From: Nyssa sinensis
Lineage: Eukaryota; Streptophyta; Magnoliopsida; Cornales; Nyssaceae
DNA: 64,000 nt
NCBI GenBank assembly: GCA_008638375.1
Contig: CM018043.1
Span: 44,564,333-44,628,332, forward strand
Direction: 5' to 3'
Shown: positions 45,201-56,319 of the stretch, in pieces
How positions within the stretch are numbered: position 1 is the stretch's first letter
Layout of the letters: the number at the start of each line of letters is the position of its first letter
Notes under the pieces: generated by a model
Databases searched by the model: none
What the model saw: only the letters and a program-made list of their open reading frames with translations
What the model was told of the DNA's origin: nothing
Position numbers and translations under genes: made by a program

Positions 45201-48200
45201 TGTTGGTCTACTAGAATGGAAAGAGCACCAGTGTACACTGTGATGGGTACAAGTGCCACTCATGTGGGGCCGTCACAGGAAGAAATGCATGATAAATTGG
45301 ATCCAGTGGCCAAGAAAGATTAGAGAGCACCATAAATTCCAAAGGGATGAACCATAAGTTCTTGCTGAGATTCCTAGCACATTATCTTCTTATTTTTCTC
45401 CCTTTTCTTTTGTAGTGCTGAATTTTCAGTATTTAATAAATTTCACCACCTATTCTGTTTAGTTTTTCATTACAAAATCATAATTCCATACTTAACCTTT
45501 CTCTAGCTTACAAGGCTCCAACATTCTAAACCAATAATTAGTGATGCCCCGAAAGTTTCAGCAAACAATTTCTGAAATTCCAGCAAATCATTTTTGGAAC
45601 CAAACCAAGTCTAATCTCTTTTTCATCCACGACACCCAGTTCCTTTGTTCCAATTTCTAAAACCCTCAATCTACAAGCTATTTAATTTAAGCCCACCACA
45701 TAATCAACTGCAAGCAGAGCAGCACTGTTTTTATTTTTCAAGTACTGTTTTACATATAGGATAGCAATAATTTCAACCTGAATACCTCACTTACAGCTTG
45801 CAGATAATCCAAAAAAAAGCCCCACCATATATATTCCATTTCAGGATCATCCCGTTTCAATTAAACTTGAAACTAAACATCCTACAACTGACTGTTTATG
45901 GTCTTCTGCCCTTGTCCATAAAGTATAGGTAAAACTTATTCATATTTGCATCTTACATTAAAGAGGATTGTGTAATATACAATTTTCAGGTGGGATCATG
46001 GTTGATGGTGATAATACGGTCCAGGGATCAAAATTTCGTTTCGTTTCCATCGAAATGGCCTAAACGTTTTTGTTTCCTAGTAAACCAAAACGAAACACTA
46101 ATGGAATACCGAAATTCATACGTTTCCGTAGAAACAAAGTTATTTCCATAAAAACACACCGAAACTAGCGGAAACATACTGAAACAATGGAAACATTTCT
46201 TTGGTATCAACAATACTTCTAAAAGTTGGTAAAAAAATAACATCCATTTGTTTTTTAAATGGAGAAGATAGAAAGATTAAAACTTAAAATTATAAGAAGA
46301 TATTTCTATTTTTCCTCAAAAACAGTAGACAATGAAAAGTAAAAATAGTAGAAATAAAATGTAGATAAATAATTTATTTTCATACTTAGTTACTAATTAT
46401 AATAGGCTTAAATTACTTTATTTTTACTTATCATATTATATGTAACTTGTGTCAAATTGTCTAATCCGTAGATATTACACAATATATATTTATTATTTTA
46501 TAGTTTATAATAATTTTGTATAGTTTATAGAAAAGATATAATAAATTCATATTACATAAAAAAATTAGCTTTAAATCTTTTATACTAGTTTTTAATAAGT
46601 AAAGAGTTATTTGGTATTAATGACTAATTAACATTTATGTTTTTTTTTTTTAATTTCACCCTAGTGTCTTTTTGTGTGGATGGACATGTACCCTAAAACA
46701 TTTTCAATTAATTATAATATTTATCTTCACATATTCATATATTTTACTTTATGTTTCCAAGTGTTTCTATACATTTTAATTTTTTTCATCATTTCCACTA
46801 TGTTTTCGAAACGTTTCCGAAATGTTTCCATTTTCTAGGTAACCAAAACAATACTACGAAACGAAATTTTGATCCTTGATACAGTCACAACTATAAATTA
46901 CTTATCAAAAAAAAAAAATCACACATTTAAATTAAAGATACAATTACATATGAGAATAATATAAGTAAAGACAGGGTCACAAATAAATGTAAGATGTGTT
47001 TATCTATAATGATAATACCACAGCTCAAGCTCAATTTATTCAAAGATAAAACTTAATATAACAAGAGCATATTCAAAATAAATGTAGTGCACATTGACCA
47101 AATCATTGATGGAAAAGAAATTTTTATTGGAACTTGATGGAAAAGGACACTATTACAGCAGTAAGGACCCACTTCAGTTTCTTCAAAATGCTGAAAATTC
47201 CAAAGGTGGAGTTATATATGAGCGTCATTTCTTTTGGGTGGGGAGTGGAGGGGGTGGGTGATTTATATGTGATTCGAGTTGTTTGTCTCCTTGCCTTCAT
47301 TTTATTTTTTTAAAGTTTTCAGGCATGTGTAAAGACAATCTCCCACAATCGCTGGTCTTATTAAACAATAACACCTTAAACCTATCTTACCCAGGTACAG
47401 CAACACAAGTTTATCATGATTCATAACAATGGTAATAGAATTAACAGTGGCATTCAGAGGGGAATATATATAAATTAATCATTAATCATTTTATGGAAAG
47501 AATTTAGAGACTCATGTATAAGGGGTATATGGAAGAGTCAGATTCTCTTTTTAGTTGTTTTTGTCTATCAAAATTCTCTCTTACGTTGCCAAATGGCAAG
47601 TTGTTTTATAGAAAACATATCACCAGACTAAAATTGCTCCCATACCAAAACTATTTGTCAGACAGAATCTTATTGGCTTAATAAGATAGAACAGTAATCC
47701 TATTTCTCCCAACTACTGGATTAATTGGCACTCCTTGAATTTAACAGACTATCCAGTTCCCAATTTGAGATCAGGAGATTACTTATAGGAACGATTGAGC
47801 AAAAATCAAGAACATGTCCTGAAATTATATATGTACAAGCAAACCTAGCCTATATTAACAGTTGAATGAGTGCAACACACAAGGACAAGCAAACCTAGAC
47901 GGTATAAGCATGGTTTAGAATTCCATAGGCTCCGACAGATCAACTGCACTTCAAAAGTGATTAAATTGGAAAAAAAGATGTGTATCAATCTTTTGGCTCC
48001 AATATTCCAAGAACTTCTTCTTCTTCTTCTTTTGTGATAACTAAGACACACACACCCACTTTGTCCCATTTGGTGGTATAATTAATTCCATTTTTGGAAT
48101 TTCTAAGTTATAATTCAGAGATGAAGTTGAAGCACATGTAAAAGCCAGTTACAAACCTTAATGGAGAGCTGCAAGATGCATTTTTCTAATGCAGACTGAA

Positions 48201-51200
48201 GATCGGTGTTCCATTTATTCAGGTCATCTCTGGGGCTTGATGCTTCAGTTGAATATTGCATGCATTTGCGTAAATGTTTCATCAGGTCAGTTATTGCACC
48301 AATGATGGCAACTGATGCCTCCTGCTTTGCGTTCTGTGCAAGTTGAGTGGTGACATTAACAATATTTATCTGCACAACAGGCTGTTTGATAACATTCTTA
48401 TGATCCAAGTGCTTGATCGCAATCGATAATAACAGATGGGAGTTTAACCCTGGTGTTAAGAAAAAAAATAGGATACTGATTAAATCCACCGAAAGACTTA
48501 TTTATAGAAATATTTATTTGAGGGGAACAACAGGAGAATTTTCTTGGGACATGATTCAAGGGTAACCTGATTCCTCCAAAAGTAACTGCATATATGTCAA
48601 AACAGAGCACGCGAGTCCTCTTTCTGGGGACCAATGGTTTTCAGCATCAAAACTATGAAAAAGAGGTTCAAGTACACGCCGGACAGTTGAAGCCTCCTTC
48701 GCTAATCGGGCCATATTATGCAAGCAAACCCTTGACCAGTAAGACGGGCTTTTGGATGCATCCCTGTTGAAGTGACAAAGACTCAAAGAACATCAAGAAC
48801 ATAAATTATTTCCTGAATAACAGAGAAATATAAAATTTAAAAAAAAACATGAGGCCTTACATTGTGGGATTCAATTCAGGTTTGGAATTGATGAGATTTG
48901 GTACAGAAGGAACCTTCCTGCTGATATCTGGGAATGACGAGCCATGATCCTTTGCTTCTACCACTCCTTGAACCCACTGGTCCTGACTTTGAGAATATTG
49001 TTTGACTAGCTTGGCATTTTCTGGGTTCATTGGGAGATCCACATAATTCTCCAAAGTTGCTGATATAATCTATTTTGGAATGAAAACATGATCCCAAGTT
49101 GACACCAAAAGCCAACAAATACCAAGCTTGTCAGTGCACTTCATGATCTAACTATAAATGGATAAATAAACTTTTTCCAAAGTCTCATTCACAACAAGTC
49201 CGTCATGAGCCCCTAATACATTGTTTGTTTTTTAACAATTTTATCAATGAAAACAGCTACACGATGAAAAGAAACTTACATTATCAAAATCCATCGAGAT
49301 ATGAGAGTGCTCCCCCATGAACCACACCTATGCACATAAAAATGGGAAAAATGAAGAGGCCTCAAGAAATGAAAGAAGGGCACGACTAAAAAATGAAAGC
49401 CAAATGACCAGGGAAAAGAGCTGGAGAGAGAGGGAAAAAGGTAATAAAGAAAGACCACTATACAAGTAAACAAAGTATCAAGAGGGATTGAAAGACAATG
49501 CAGTAACAGATTGAAATCTCAACATTTAAGTGAAAAGAATAAAGAAAAAAAGAACATACAATTGATCCCAAGGGAAATTAGGTTATGACGGAATCTTTCA
49601 GCATCTCAAAACAGTCTCAGTACTTTAAAGTGAGGGAGTTAAAAAAATTCAATATTGAAGAGGAACCCACTTGGTAATTATTCCCTGCCCTCTCCATGAA
49701 AACTCCTCCCATGCTTAATAAATCACAGTGACTATTGGATGATTCCCAATTGAGCAGTCTTCCATTGTGGACAAAAGTTAAGGACAGTTTAGCACTTCAA
49801 TTACCATGTCAAAAATATAGAACTGATAGTTTGGACAGCGAGATGAAATCTTCCTTGAATGGGAAGTATTCAACTAACCACAGTTAATGATTCTGTGGTC
49901 CATTTTCCCAGGAACACATGATCAAAGAAAATCCAGAAAACCAAATATGTATACCCTACGTAGAATTTAAAGAAAAAAAAATTCAAAGAAGCTGAAGACT
50001 GAATTGTTTGAACACAAACCTAATGAGGATTAAAATGAGTTATAACATACGAAAATAAGATGTATAATATTTAGAATATCTCCAAACTTGTAATCATCAA
50101 ATCTAATATAAACTATTTATAATCAAACTCACTTAAAAATTAATCAACATTAAATGAGACAGTGACAGTCTATCTACACTCCCTTGTAGAGTAACAGGCC
50201 CATCTCCATTCCCCTTGGAGTATTTTTTATCAGTAAAGTAAGATTGTATTATAAACAAGGTGCCCGAGGCGGGCAAACCCATGAACAAAAGAAGGGAAGG
50301 GCTACAAAAATCAAAGCCTTAGATCCCCCGAAAAAAGCTATAAAAGAGTCTAAATATATAATGAACAAAAGAAGGGAAGGGCTACAAAAATCAAAGCCTT
50401 AGATCCCTGAAAAAAGCTATAAAAGAGTCTAAATATATAAGAAATTCCTCTTTACACCAAAAATACCATAAGCGCAAAAATTTTCCCTTGAATACCCAAC
50501 TAGAGAGCTCTTCCCCATCAAAAGTCCGCTTATTCCTCTCCCTCCGGAGACACCAACTTGGCATAACGGAGCTCTTCTCCATTCCCCTTGAATTATTACA
50601 TGTTTAAAACAATCGACCCCCACCTAGCAGAATTTAAAGATCTTTATCCATGGAAATGGTCATGGGACTGTTAACAAACTGACTTACCAAAAAAGAAATT
50701 GCTAGCCACTTCTAATCTAGTAATAAAATGTAATCTCAATTGGATCTATTGAGACATTGATAACTTCTAATTATGTAAAATAACTCAAGTATACTGCGCA
50801 ACATTGTAACACAATCATTGTGTCACCTGACTCACCTCATACTATTAGATGTTTATTATGGACAAAGACAGCTTCCTTTAGATTATTGCATAACTCATAA
50901 TTTATAAATATATGGTTACACACCTGCACCTGTTTTCATGGTCGTAAAATGATACCTTCAACAATCATAATTAGCTTGGAGGAAAGATACTCTTCATTCT
51001 TCAGGGAAAAATATACAATTAAGAATTCCCAAGTTGCAGACATTAATAAAATTGTATATGCATGCACAAATATACACAAGTGTGTGACTGTTCTAATAAT
51101 CACAGAAAAAAACATTTAAGGCAGGAAAATGGAACTGTACCATGAAAGCCAAAGCTTGCAGTCCAGCTGACCTGAAATGTAAAGCTCTTTCATCATCTCC

Positions 51201-54200
51201 AACTTCTTGAGCCAGTTGACAGAGTTTAGGAATGAGGCCTTCTAAGTTGAACATGTATGTACTATCCGTCTGTTTTTAATAAAAATGGTCAATTTTACGA
51301 CATTAGTAAGACAACCATATGGGTAAAGTGGATGGTCTAGGGCTTGTTTAATGTAGTTTATCTTCAGCCTACTGATAACATTGCCATTCAGTTTGCATAA
51401 ATATTGGTCTCAATCAGGACAAAGCATTCAACGAGTCTCCTCTATAGCATCTTTAGAATCAATAACTCATTGAATCTGTAAGGATCCTGTTCCTCAACCA
51501 CTCCATTTCTTCCTCTCCATGTCCACAAATCGTCCAGTTCCAACAACTAAAAGTTTCATAACAGTTGGTCTTCCACTGAGGACCACTGAATTGAGTCTTT
51601 CCTACCACCTAGCTCAGACGCATGTGTGCCATGTGTATAAAACTAACTGCTTAAGAATTATTCTCTCAATGTAAAGCTTTATTTTACCATCTTCAATGCT
51701 AATATGTACCTGACTATTTATGAAATCGACAAGAGTACTGCAACCTATAATCCGCATTTCATCTTGTCGTGTTTGTTCTAAAAGGGTCCGAACAATCCCC
51801 AATAAGCTACTAGCAAAAAGTGGCCTGCAAACATCGACAGATTCCAGTAAATGACATGATAACTTTTTTTTAGATAAGTAAAGCATACATATTAACAAAA
51901 AGAGCTCCCAAGGGGGGCGAACCCATATTTACAAGGGAAAGGCCACTACTATGAAGGCCGTAAGATCTCCAAAATATCCACTAAAGAACCTACGTACATT
52001 GGGTAATTTCAATTGAATAATTTAATATTCGATTAATCTACCAAAAAAATTATTGGATACAGAGCATGTAGCAATCCAACAGCAAAGTTATAAAGTTCTT
52101 GTTATCAGAAATCAAGGAAACACAACAATAATGCAAGTGAGAGTGCCACTTTGCATTTTTATTTAATAATTTAATACATCAACAACGTATATATACTACG
52201 GTCGAAGAATATGAGGTATTATGAGCATCTTTAAGGTTTCAAATCACAGTAATGGATATAATCATGGTTATGTTGAAATGACAAGGGGCACAGGTATAAC
52301 CATGATTTCAAAGAGCATCTGTTACTGTTACGTAACAAAATAAGATGGCTCCAAATCGGTATACTAATCTTGATAAAATTCATAAGCATAATGGTTGTTA
52401 CGGTACTGTAAGGGCCCATAACAGACTATGACTACCCCGTCACAACAGTTGAAAGACCATAATGGCTTCTAACAGGCGTGATTTTTTTAAAGCCCACATT
52501 AGTCCTTTCTCCAACTTTTTTTTTTTTTGGCAGGGGGGGGGGGGGGGAGATTGAGGTGATGCATAAACACCATGTAGTTATAAATCCACTTTCCAAAACA
52601 ATAAATTGATAAGATGTTACCTTATATTTTAATCAAAACTTTTTGTATTCCATTTCAATGGTCAAATTCAAACTTGTTTCAATTTTTTTTTCACTTTTTT
52701 GTATTGAATTAGTTTAGATTTATCAACTCTAATCTAATCTTTTATTTGAAGTTAGATTGCAAGGCATGTTGGTAAGTTCATTCCCAACATTTCTGGTTTA
52801 GACTATGAACTCTATAAATCAACCCCTCTTTCATTCTGTAGTTATGCAACATTGAGACAATGGTGTTGTACGAAAATGCTTGAACTTTGATAATTCTTAA
52901 TGTTTAAGTGCATCTATATTTATCAATAAAGTGAAAGGTGGAAATTAATAAGCATTAGTTGCCTAATGTGCTTTAAAAACTAATATAAAATTCATCCCCA
53001 TACTAATTAAGTATATAAATTTAACAAAATATATTAAACATCAATAAAAACTTGAATTTATAGGATTATGTAGTTAATACAAGTGTATCACTATATTTTG
53101 AAGGAGTTGTGAGAAAGAAAAAAAAAACCAAGCCTTTGATGTCCACGTCCATTATGTAACATTCATCAAACTTTGTGTTCATGTATAGTTACAATGGCCA
53201 TTACCATGATTTAGAACCTCACGCATAACAAATGTCATGAAACAAGATGGGGCTACTGTGGAGCCATGAATTTATCATATCATCGCACAACTCCCTCAAA
53301 TAGTAGGAATACACATGCTTTAACCCCAAGATCCCATGAGTCATACTTTTAATGTTTTTACTAGTTTAGTGAATTTTATCTAATATATAAAGATGGTTCA
53401 ATATAAGATATAATTTGTATCTTTATTTTTAGTGGCTATCAATGGGAAAACTATTTTTTTCCTTAAATTTTCAATACTTTTTCGACCACGAGCAACAGGA
53501 AATGTCAAATAAAAAAATTCATACTCTGGATTAATTGAAATTTATAATAACCACTTGATGATCCAAGAAGTTCATACTTACGTCTCATCACACTTGGTTT
53601 CCAACCCTGAAGTAATTAGGATTTAGTTTAAAATGAAGGATCCAAGAATCAACCCCAGTAATGTAAATAAAATGAAAAAAAAAATTAGGCGGAAAAAAGT
53701 CTTGTACCTTAGATTTATTTTATTCTCAGTTCTTCAAACCATTGCTTCAAAACTTAAGCTCAACATTTGTGTTTGTATGTTACTATTGGTAGATTTATGT
53801 TGGAAATGTGTTTTAAAATTTAAAAAGAAAATTATAAAAAAATAAATAGAAGTTGAAAGACACTTTAAAAGTAGACTTTTTAAATTCATATGCCGATTGG
53901 AGGCTGTCCCAGCCCATGACGGCCACTACATAATGGTAGCATGCCATAACAGCCACTACACTTGAACATCCACCACAACTGCAGCCTGTAACATATCAAG
54001 AGCCTTAAATACTGTTACATAAGTAACATAACAGCACTGCATTATGGTAACAGACAATTTCTAAAACCAATATTCGTAGATGGGATAAGACATGACTCAT
54101 TCTGCAGTGAATTCAATACTAAATAGTGTGTTAACATAGTTTCATACAGGTCCCTTGTTCCCAAGCCTGATGTGTTCCCCATCCCCCCATCCAATCCTCC

Positions 54201-55679
54201 ACACTTAAATCTTCTCATATTCATTCCTCCGTAGATGTTATATCTTGCTTAGTGAATATTCATTCAAACAAAGCACTTTGGATAAAACTATACAAGGAAA
54301 CAAGAAAAAGAAGTCCCAAGTCCTTCTCCAAGTGCCTCAGAAGGACTGAAAACCCAATTAAATTCAAAGATTAGAACTTTAGACTTACATCTGCTCCTTA
54401 CATGAAGATAGCAATTTCCTATAAATGCAAAGCACAACTTTTACAGAGCCAAAATGCTCATTCCGCAAATCTTTGTAACACCTCTGCTCTAGGTAATCTG
54501 TTATCTGTATAAGAAAGAAAATTAAGAGCAATGTAATGAAAACTTACTAGGCATTAAAACAATTTATAAAATGTTGACAAACTTTTGGGAATTCCAACAT
54601 GATTTTGGAGTTATCAACAATCTTTCTTTGAATACAAGAGATTGAGCTTTTCACCATTTCAAAGTATCAGCTAATTTTGACATTTCTCTAAACAACCAAT
54701 AACTTGACAAGATTTCAACTGGGACTTAATTGAGATTGTAACTGGAGATTTTTTTCTAAAATGGATCAGTTGATTAGAGATGAGTATGGTGACTGAAAAA
54801 TTCGGGCACTGACTTTAAACTTTTTCCTTGCCAGTTGCCACACAAACACATTTGATGAGAAATATTAAATTCAGGAAGCTTGAATTTACTTGGGTCAAGA
54901 ATTAACAAAGAGCGCATGAGTGGACAACGCAATACAAACTAAATTTGCAAACCAACAGCCTCTCAATGAACAGGAAGATAAATCTTACCTTTGGTATTCG
55001 TAATGGATTTTTCAAAGCATATTCACAAAGCTTCCCAATTTTCCGATCATTTGGTTCAGCATCCTGCAAAAGGTGATATTGATAAGCAAATCACAAAAGC
55101 CTGCAAGAGGACTTCAAAAACAGGATTCACATGCAAAAATGATAAAACTTCCTGAATGCTTTGGGTGTGTGTGACAACTGACAACAATCAACAAGTTCGG
55201 ACTCTTTAACAGAGCCACTGCCTACTACACTTCAGATTGTCAGACCAAAATTTCAACAAAAAAATAGCCGGGGCATTATGTATAAATTGGCATTTTCTAT
55301 ACACAACATCCCAATAACAAATGTATTATCATAGTCAACTAAACATGAAATTTCAAGACTGAAGTTCCAAACCATACATCCAACTGACTGCAACTCAGTG
55401 ACAAAATATCAATTTGTAGAATAATTATCCCAAAGTTAGCACTGCGCACTTGCCAAGTCAACCCAATTTTCTACTAAAGTAACAAAATCAGTCACATTAC
55501 CATAGATGCCATAGCTTTCAAGCATAAGTAAGCCAACAATTCACCTGAGACCGAGGGAAGATATCAGCAAGAAGCTTCTTGTACCGTTTCACAGGCTGTC
55601 TTGATCTTGCCCGCAATGCAGGGCAGAAGAAACAGAGGTTACCGCAGACGGGCACCACCCGTCTCGACATAACCCCCAT
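32352..55679 (-). CDS. EFOP: EFR3-like ARM-repeat protein (EFOP / SRL2 family), 18 coding exons, 1032 aa
   Basis: Exons, in order: 55545-55679, 54989-55063, 54389-54504, 51710-51824, 51141-51269, 49280-49327, 48861-49069, 48567-48763, 48157-48449, 43817-44413, 43554-43703, 37723-37798, 37095-37222, 36729-36929, 35636-35776, 35421-35549, 33076-33273, 32352-32513. All introns are GT-AG and all phases join, giving 3096 coding bases plus the stop. EFR3 proteins anchor the PI4-kinase alpha complex (in Arabidopsis with NPG and HYC) at the plasma membrane; the rice relative SRL2 affects leaf rolling. Family marks: N-terminus MGVMSRRVVPVCGNLCFFCP with Cys 12, 16 and 19, candidate S-acylation sites; basic QPVKRYKKLLADIFP (residues 28-42); ARM/HEAT-type helices (about 45-440 and 500-830); GFSPDDAYPYG and ETPRPCSPLA (about 836-862); GRKTSLSISSLDILSVNQLL (892-911); C-terminal LPPSSPYDKFLKAAGC. 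The start is the first in-frame ATG of exon 1, a few codons after a likely 5'-UTR splice site. No frameshift is seen, so the gene looks functional. Function is inferred from the family. Confidence 0.96.
32514..33075 (-). other. Intron 17
   Basis: 562 bp, AT-rich, GT (GTGAAG donor) to AG. No repeat or gene recognised. Confidence 0.85.
33870..33893. repeat. C24 homopolymer in intron 16
   Basis: 24 consecutive C on the plus strand, so poly-G in the transcript. It is one of several unusually long C/G runs in this gene (others near 37,560, 37,663 and 52,535). Length in the assembly may be unreliable. Confidence 0.9.
34303..34869. mobile_element. Non-autonomous hAT-type element in intron 16 (family hB)
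   Basis: A perfect 8-bp duplication TTCCCAAG (34295-34302 and 34870-34877) flanks a 567-bp insert. Its ends are CATGGAATAAAAT and the inverse of CAAGGAATAAAAT. The inside is very AT-rich with many TATCG/CGATA words (34,390-34,500 and 34,835-34,860). No transposase. The duplication length and CA..TG ends fit the hAT superfamily. It is not similar to the GTTTC-rich hAT family at 46022-46878. Confidence 0.85.
35777..36728 (-). other. Intron 14
   Basis: 952 bp, GTAATA donor. Unique-looking AT-rich sequence. I see no repeat or ORF worth calling. Confidence 0.8.
37223..37722 (-). repeat. Intron 12 with a C-run tandem duplication
   Basis: Within this 500-bp intron a roughly 105-bp block is present twice (about 37,485-37,585 and 37,586-37,690). 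Each copy begins TTGAATGGAAGATAACATTC and ends in a run of C followed by CTCAGAAG. On the transcript strand each copy carries poly-G near the 5' splice site of the intron, about 30 and 140 bases downstream of exon 12. Confidence 0.8.
38694..38732. repeat. T-run followed by G-run in intron 11
   Basis: A run of about 19 T passes directly into about 13 G, then A and more G. A run of A lies 70 bases on (38,800-38,817). It marks the edge of repeat DNA; no gene. Confidence 0.7.
39148..39315 (+). mobile_element. Ty1/copia-like LTR end with primer site, inside the L1 relic
   Basis: The sequence ends CTGCTTTTTTCTACA and is followed by TAGTATTAAAGC, 9/12 to the initiator-tRNA-Met primer site TGGTATCAGAGC used by many Ty1/copia elements. 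It interrupts the L1 C-terminal region. The left edge is not determined; only a short part of an element is left. Confidence 0.4.
40593..41272. repeat. 340-bp tandem duplication inside the L1 RT
   Basis: Unit 1 (40,593-40,932) and unit 2 (40,933-41,272) both start CCCA(T/C)TGACCACTTTCTTGAT and end CATCCTCCCTAT. They differ at about a dozen single bases and one or two 1-base indels. The duplicated part covers the RT palm region, so the RT motif occurs twice. Confidence 0.9.
41545..41600 (+). mobile_element. Possible end of a hAT-type miniature element in intron 11
   Basis: CAGGGATGGATCCAAGG followed by TTAGTGGGGGCA resembles the terminal sequence of a widespread plant hAT miniature family (CAGGGGCGGANCC..GGGGGC). 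The other end and a target duplication were not found, so it may be truncated. Confidence 0.35.
41601..43553 (-). other. Remainder of intron 11
   Basis: Apart from the microsatellite at 42172-42236 this is AT-rich sequence without recognisable coding content or clear repeats. Intron 11 (37799-43553, 5755 bp) is the longest in the gene because of the L1 relic. Confidence 0.7.
42172..42236. repeat. (CT)n-(AT)n compound microsatellite
   Basis: About 18 CT units pass directly into about 14 AT units, in intron 11. Confidence 0.95.
45099..45350. repeat. About 143-bp direct repeat in intron 9
   Basis: ATGGGTACAAGTGCCAC is found at 45099 and 45243. Both are followed by GTCACAGGAAGAAATGCATG, ATAAATTGGATCC and AAGAAAGATTAGAGAG. 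There are few differences, so the duplication is fairly young. Confidence 0.85.
46022..46878 (-). mobile_element. Non-autonomous hAT-type element in intron 9 (family hA, copy 2)
   Basis: It is flanked by ATACGGTC (46014-46021) and ATACAGTC (46879-46886), a 7/8 match for an 8-bp target duplication. Ends are CAGGGATCAAAATTTCG and the inverse of CAAGGATCAAAATTTCG. The interior is the reverse of copy 1 at 11668-12538, with the GTTTC/GAAAC-rich end here on the left. Length is 857 bp against 871. It has no transposase and must have been moved by one encoded elsewhere. Confidence 0.9.
49328..51140 (-). other. Intron 5
   Basis: 1813 bp, with a truncated L1 at 50218-50575. The flanks 49,328-50,200 and 50,591-51,140 show no ORF or repeat that I can support. 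Confidence 0.75.
50218..50575 (-). mobile_element. 5'-truncated L1 with a 15-bp target duplication
   Basis: A perfect 15-bp duplication TCTCCATTCCCCTTG lies on both sides (50203-50217 and 50576-50590). Minus-strand reading begins inside the L1 ORF2 C-terminus (RRERNKRTFDGEELSSWVFK, LWYFWCKEEF) and stops in AGDLRL-like sequence. The 3' untranslated end follows, closing with an A-rich GATAAAAAATA next to the duplication. Severe 5' truncation, an A-rich tail and a long target duplication are hallmarks of target-primed reverse transcription. The 3' part contains a 79-bp tandem duplication (starts about 50,281 and 50,360). Confidence 0.9.
51825..54388 (-). other. Intron 3
   Basis: 2564 bp. 51,865 to about 51,995 resembles the L1 3' end seen at 50218-50400 (TAAGTAAAGC.., GGGGCGAACCCAT). 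52,200-52,480 and 53,890-54,060 are rich in GTTAC/GTAAC words (see separate entry). 52,513-52,548 is a T-run followed by a G-run. The rest is AT-rich without a gene; the 70-codon Lys-rich ORF at 53633 is not supported. Confidence 0.7.
52200..54065. mobile_element. Possible DNA element with GTTAC-rich ends in intron 3
   Basis: Both ends carry the palindromic words GTTACGTAAC (about 52,328), GTTACGGTAC (52,395) and TGTTACATAAGTAACA (54,014), with repeated CATAATGG/CCATAATGG. The outer bases GGTTTCAAATCACAG and the inverse of the right end (GGTTTTAGAAATTGTC) share a weak inverted similarity. No target duplication was found, so this is only a suggestion. Confidence 0.25.
55064..55544 (-). other. 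Intron 1
   Basis: 481 bp, GTGAAT donor to GCAG acceptor. No repeat seen. Intron 2 (54505-54988) and intron 4 (51270-51709) are likewise 484 and 440 bp without recognisable content. Confidence 0.85.
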
Positions 55680-56310
55680 TTCCTAAGAAAATTCAACACC
55701 CTCCTCTGAAAAACAAAACAAAATTCAGACCACAATTCAACACAACCGATCGACCCAATTGACGAAATGAACAACAATTCATAAAATTTTCCGATAAAGG
55801 TGTTCTATACCGATTTCGGTAATTGGGTTCCCAGAAATTTCGAGAAACCATATAGCATTTATCAAATTTTCAGGTTTAAAAACAACAAATAATCCAACTA
55901 GGTCGATTTTCCAAAATTGAACCCAAATTATCAAAAACTAAAAGATATCCACTAATTCAATGTATAAAAATTCAACTTTTTGATACAATATAGCTGGTGA
56001 GATCGCGATCTGTACCAGCCTGCACGCAAAAAGATACTGAAAGAAATGACCAAAAGCTGATAAATCTTATGAGATGGTATAATGAATAGAAAGAAAAAAT
56101 TAAGATTTTCTTTACAAAACAATATAATTTTATCGATCAATAATGATATATTAATGAGAAAATTTCCATATTTGATTGGATTAAAAATATATAAATTTAT
56201 AAATAAATATATTGAATATATTACCAGAGATAATAGCAAATGGGGGCAGAGAGGCTTGAAGTTGAAATCTTCCAGCCGTGGTTTTTCTCTCTCCTTTGGA
56301 CATTAAATTG
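55680..56310 (-). promoter_or_regulatory. Likely 5' UTR with an intron, and promoter-proximal region
   Basis: Just upstream of the start codon the minus strand reads TTTTTCAG/AGGAGGG (acceptor at 55706/55707), so the 26 bases 55680-55705 would be the second UTR exon. A matching donor CTCTG/GTAATAT is at 56225/56224, preceded by a less AT-rich stretch (about 56,225-56,310, with ACCACGGCTGG and GCCTCTCTGCCCCC) that fits a first non-coding exon. The intervening intron would be 519 bp. A weak TATA-like TATATTTATG lies near 56,350. All of this is inferred from splice signals only. Confidence 0.45.
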
Positions 56311-56319
56311 AGCCAAAAT

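Larger units (their letters stand above)
44414..48156 (-). other. Intron 9
   Basis: 3743 bp. It holds a 143-bp tandem duplication (45,099-45,350) and the hAT element at 46022-46878. The rest (44,414-45,098 and 46,887-48,156) shows no gene; a TTC run near 48,010 and AT-rich stretches are all I can see. Confidence 0.75.

Noticed and set aside
48398..48786. Overlapping minus ORFs as alternative genes
   Set aside because: They are readings of exons 8 and 9 carried through introns; the spliced product is uninterrupted.
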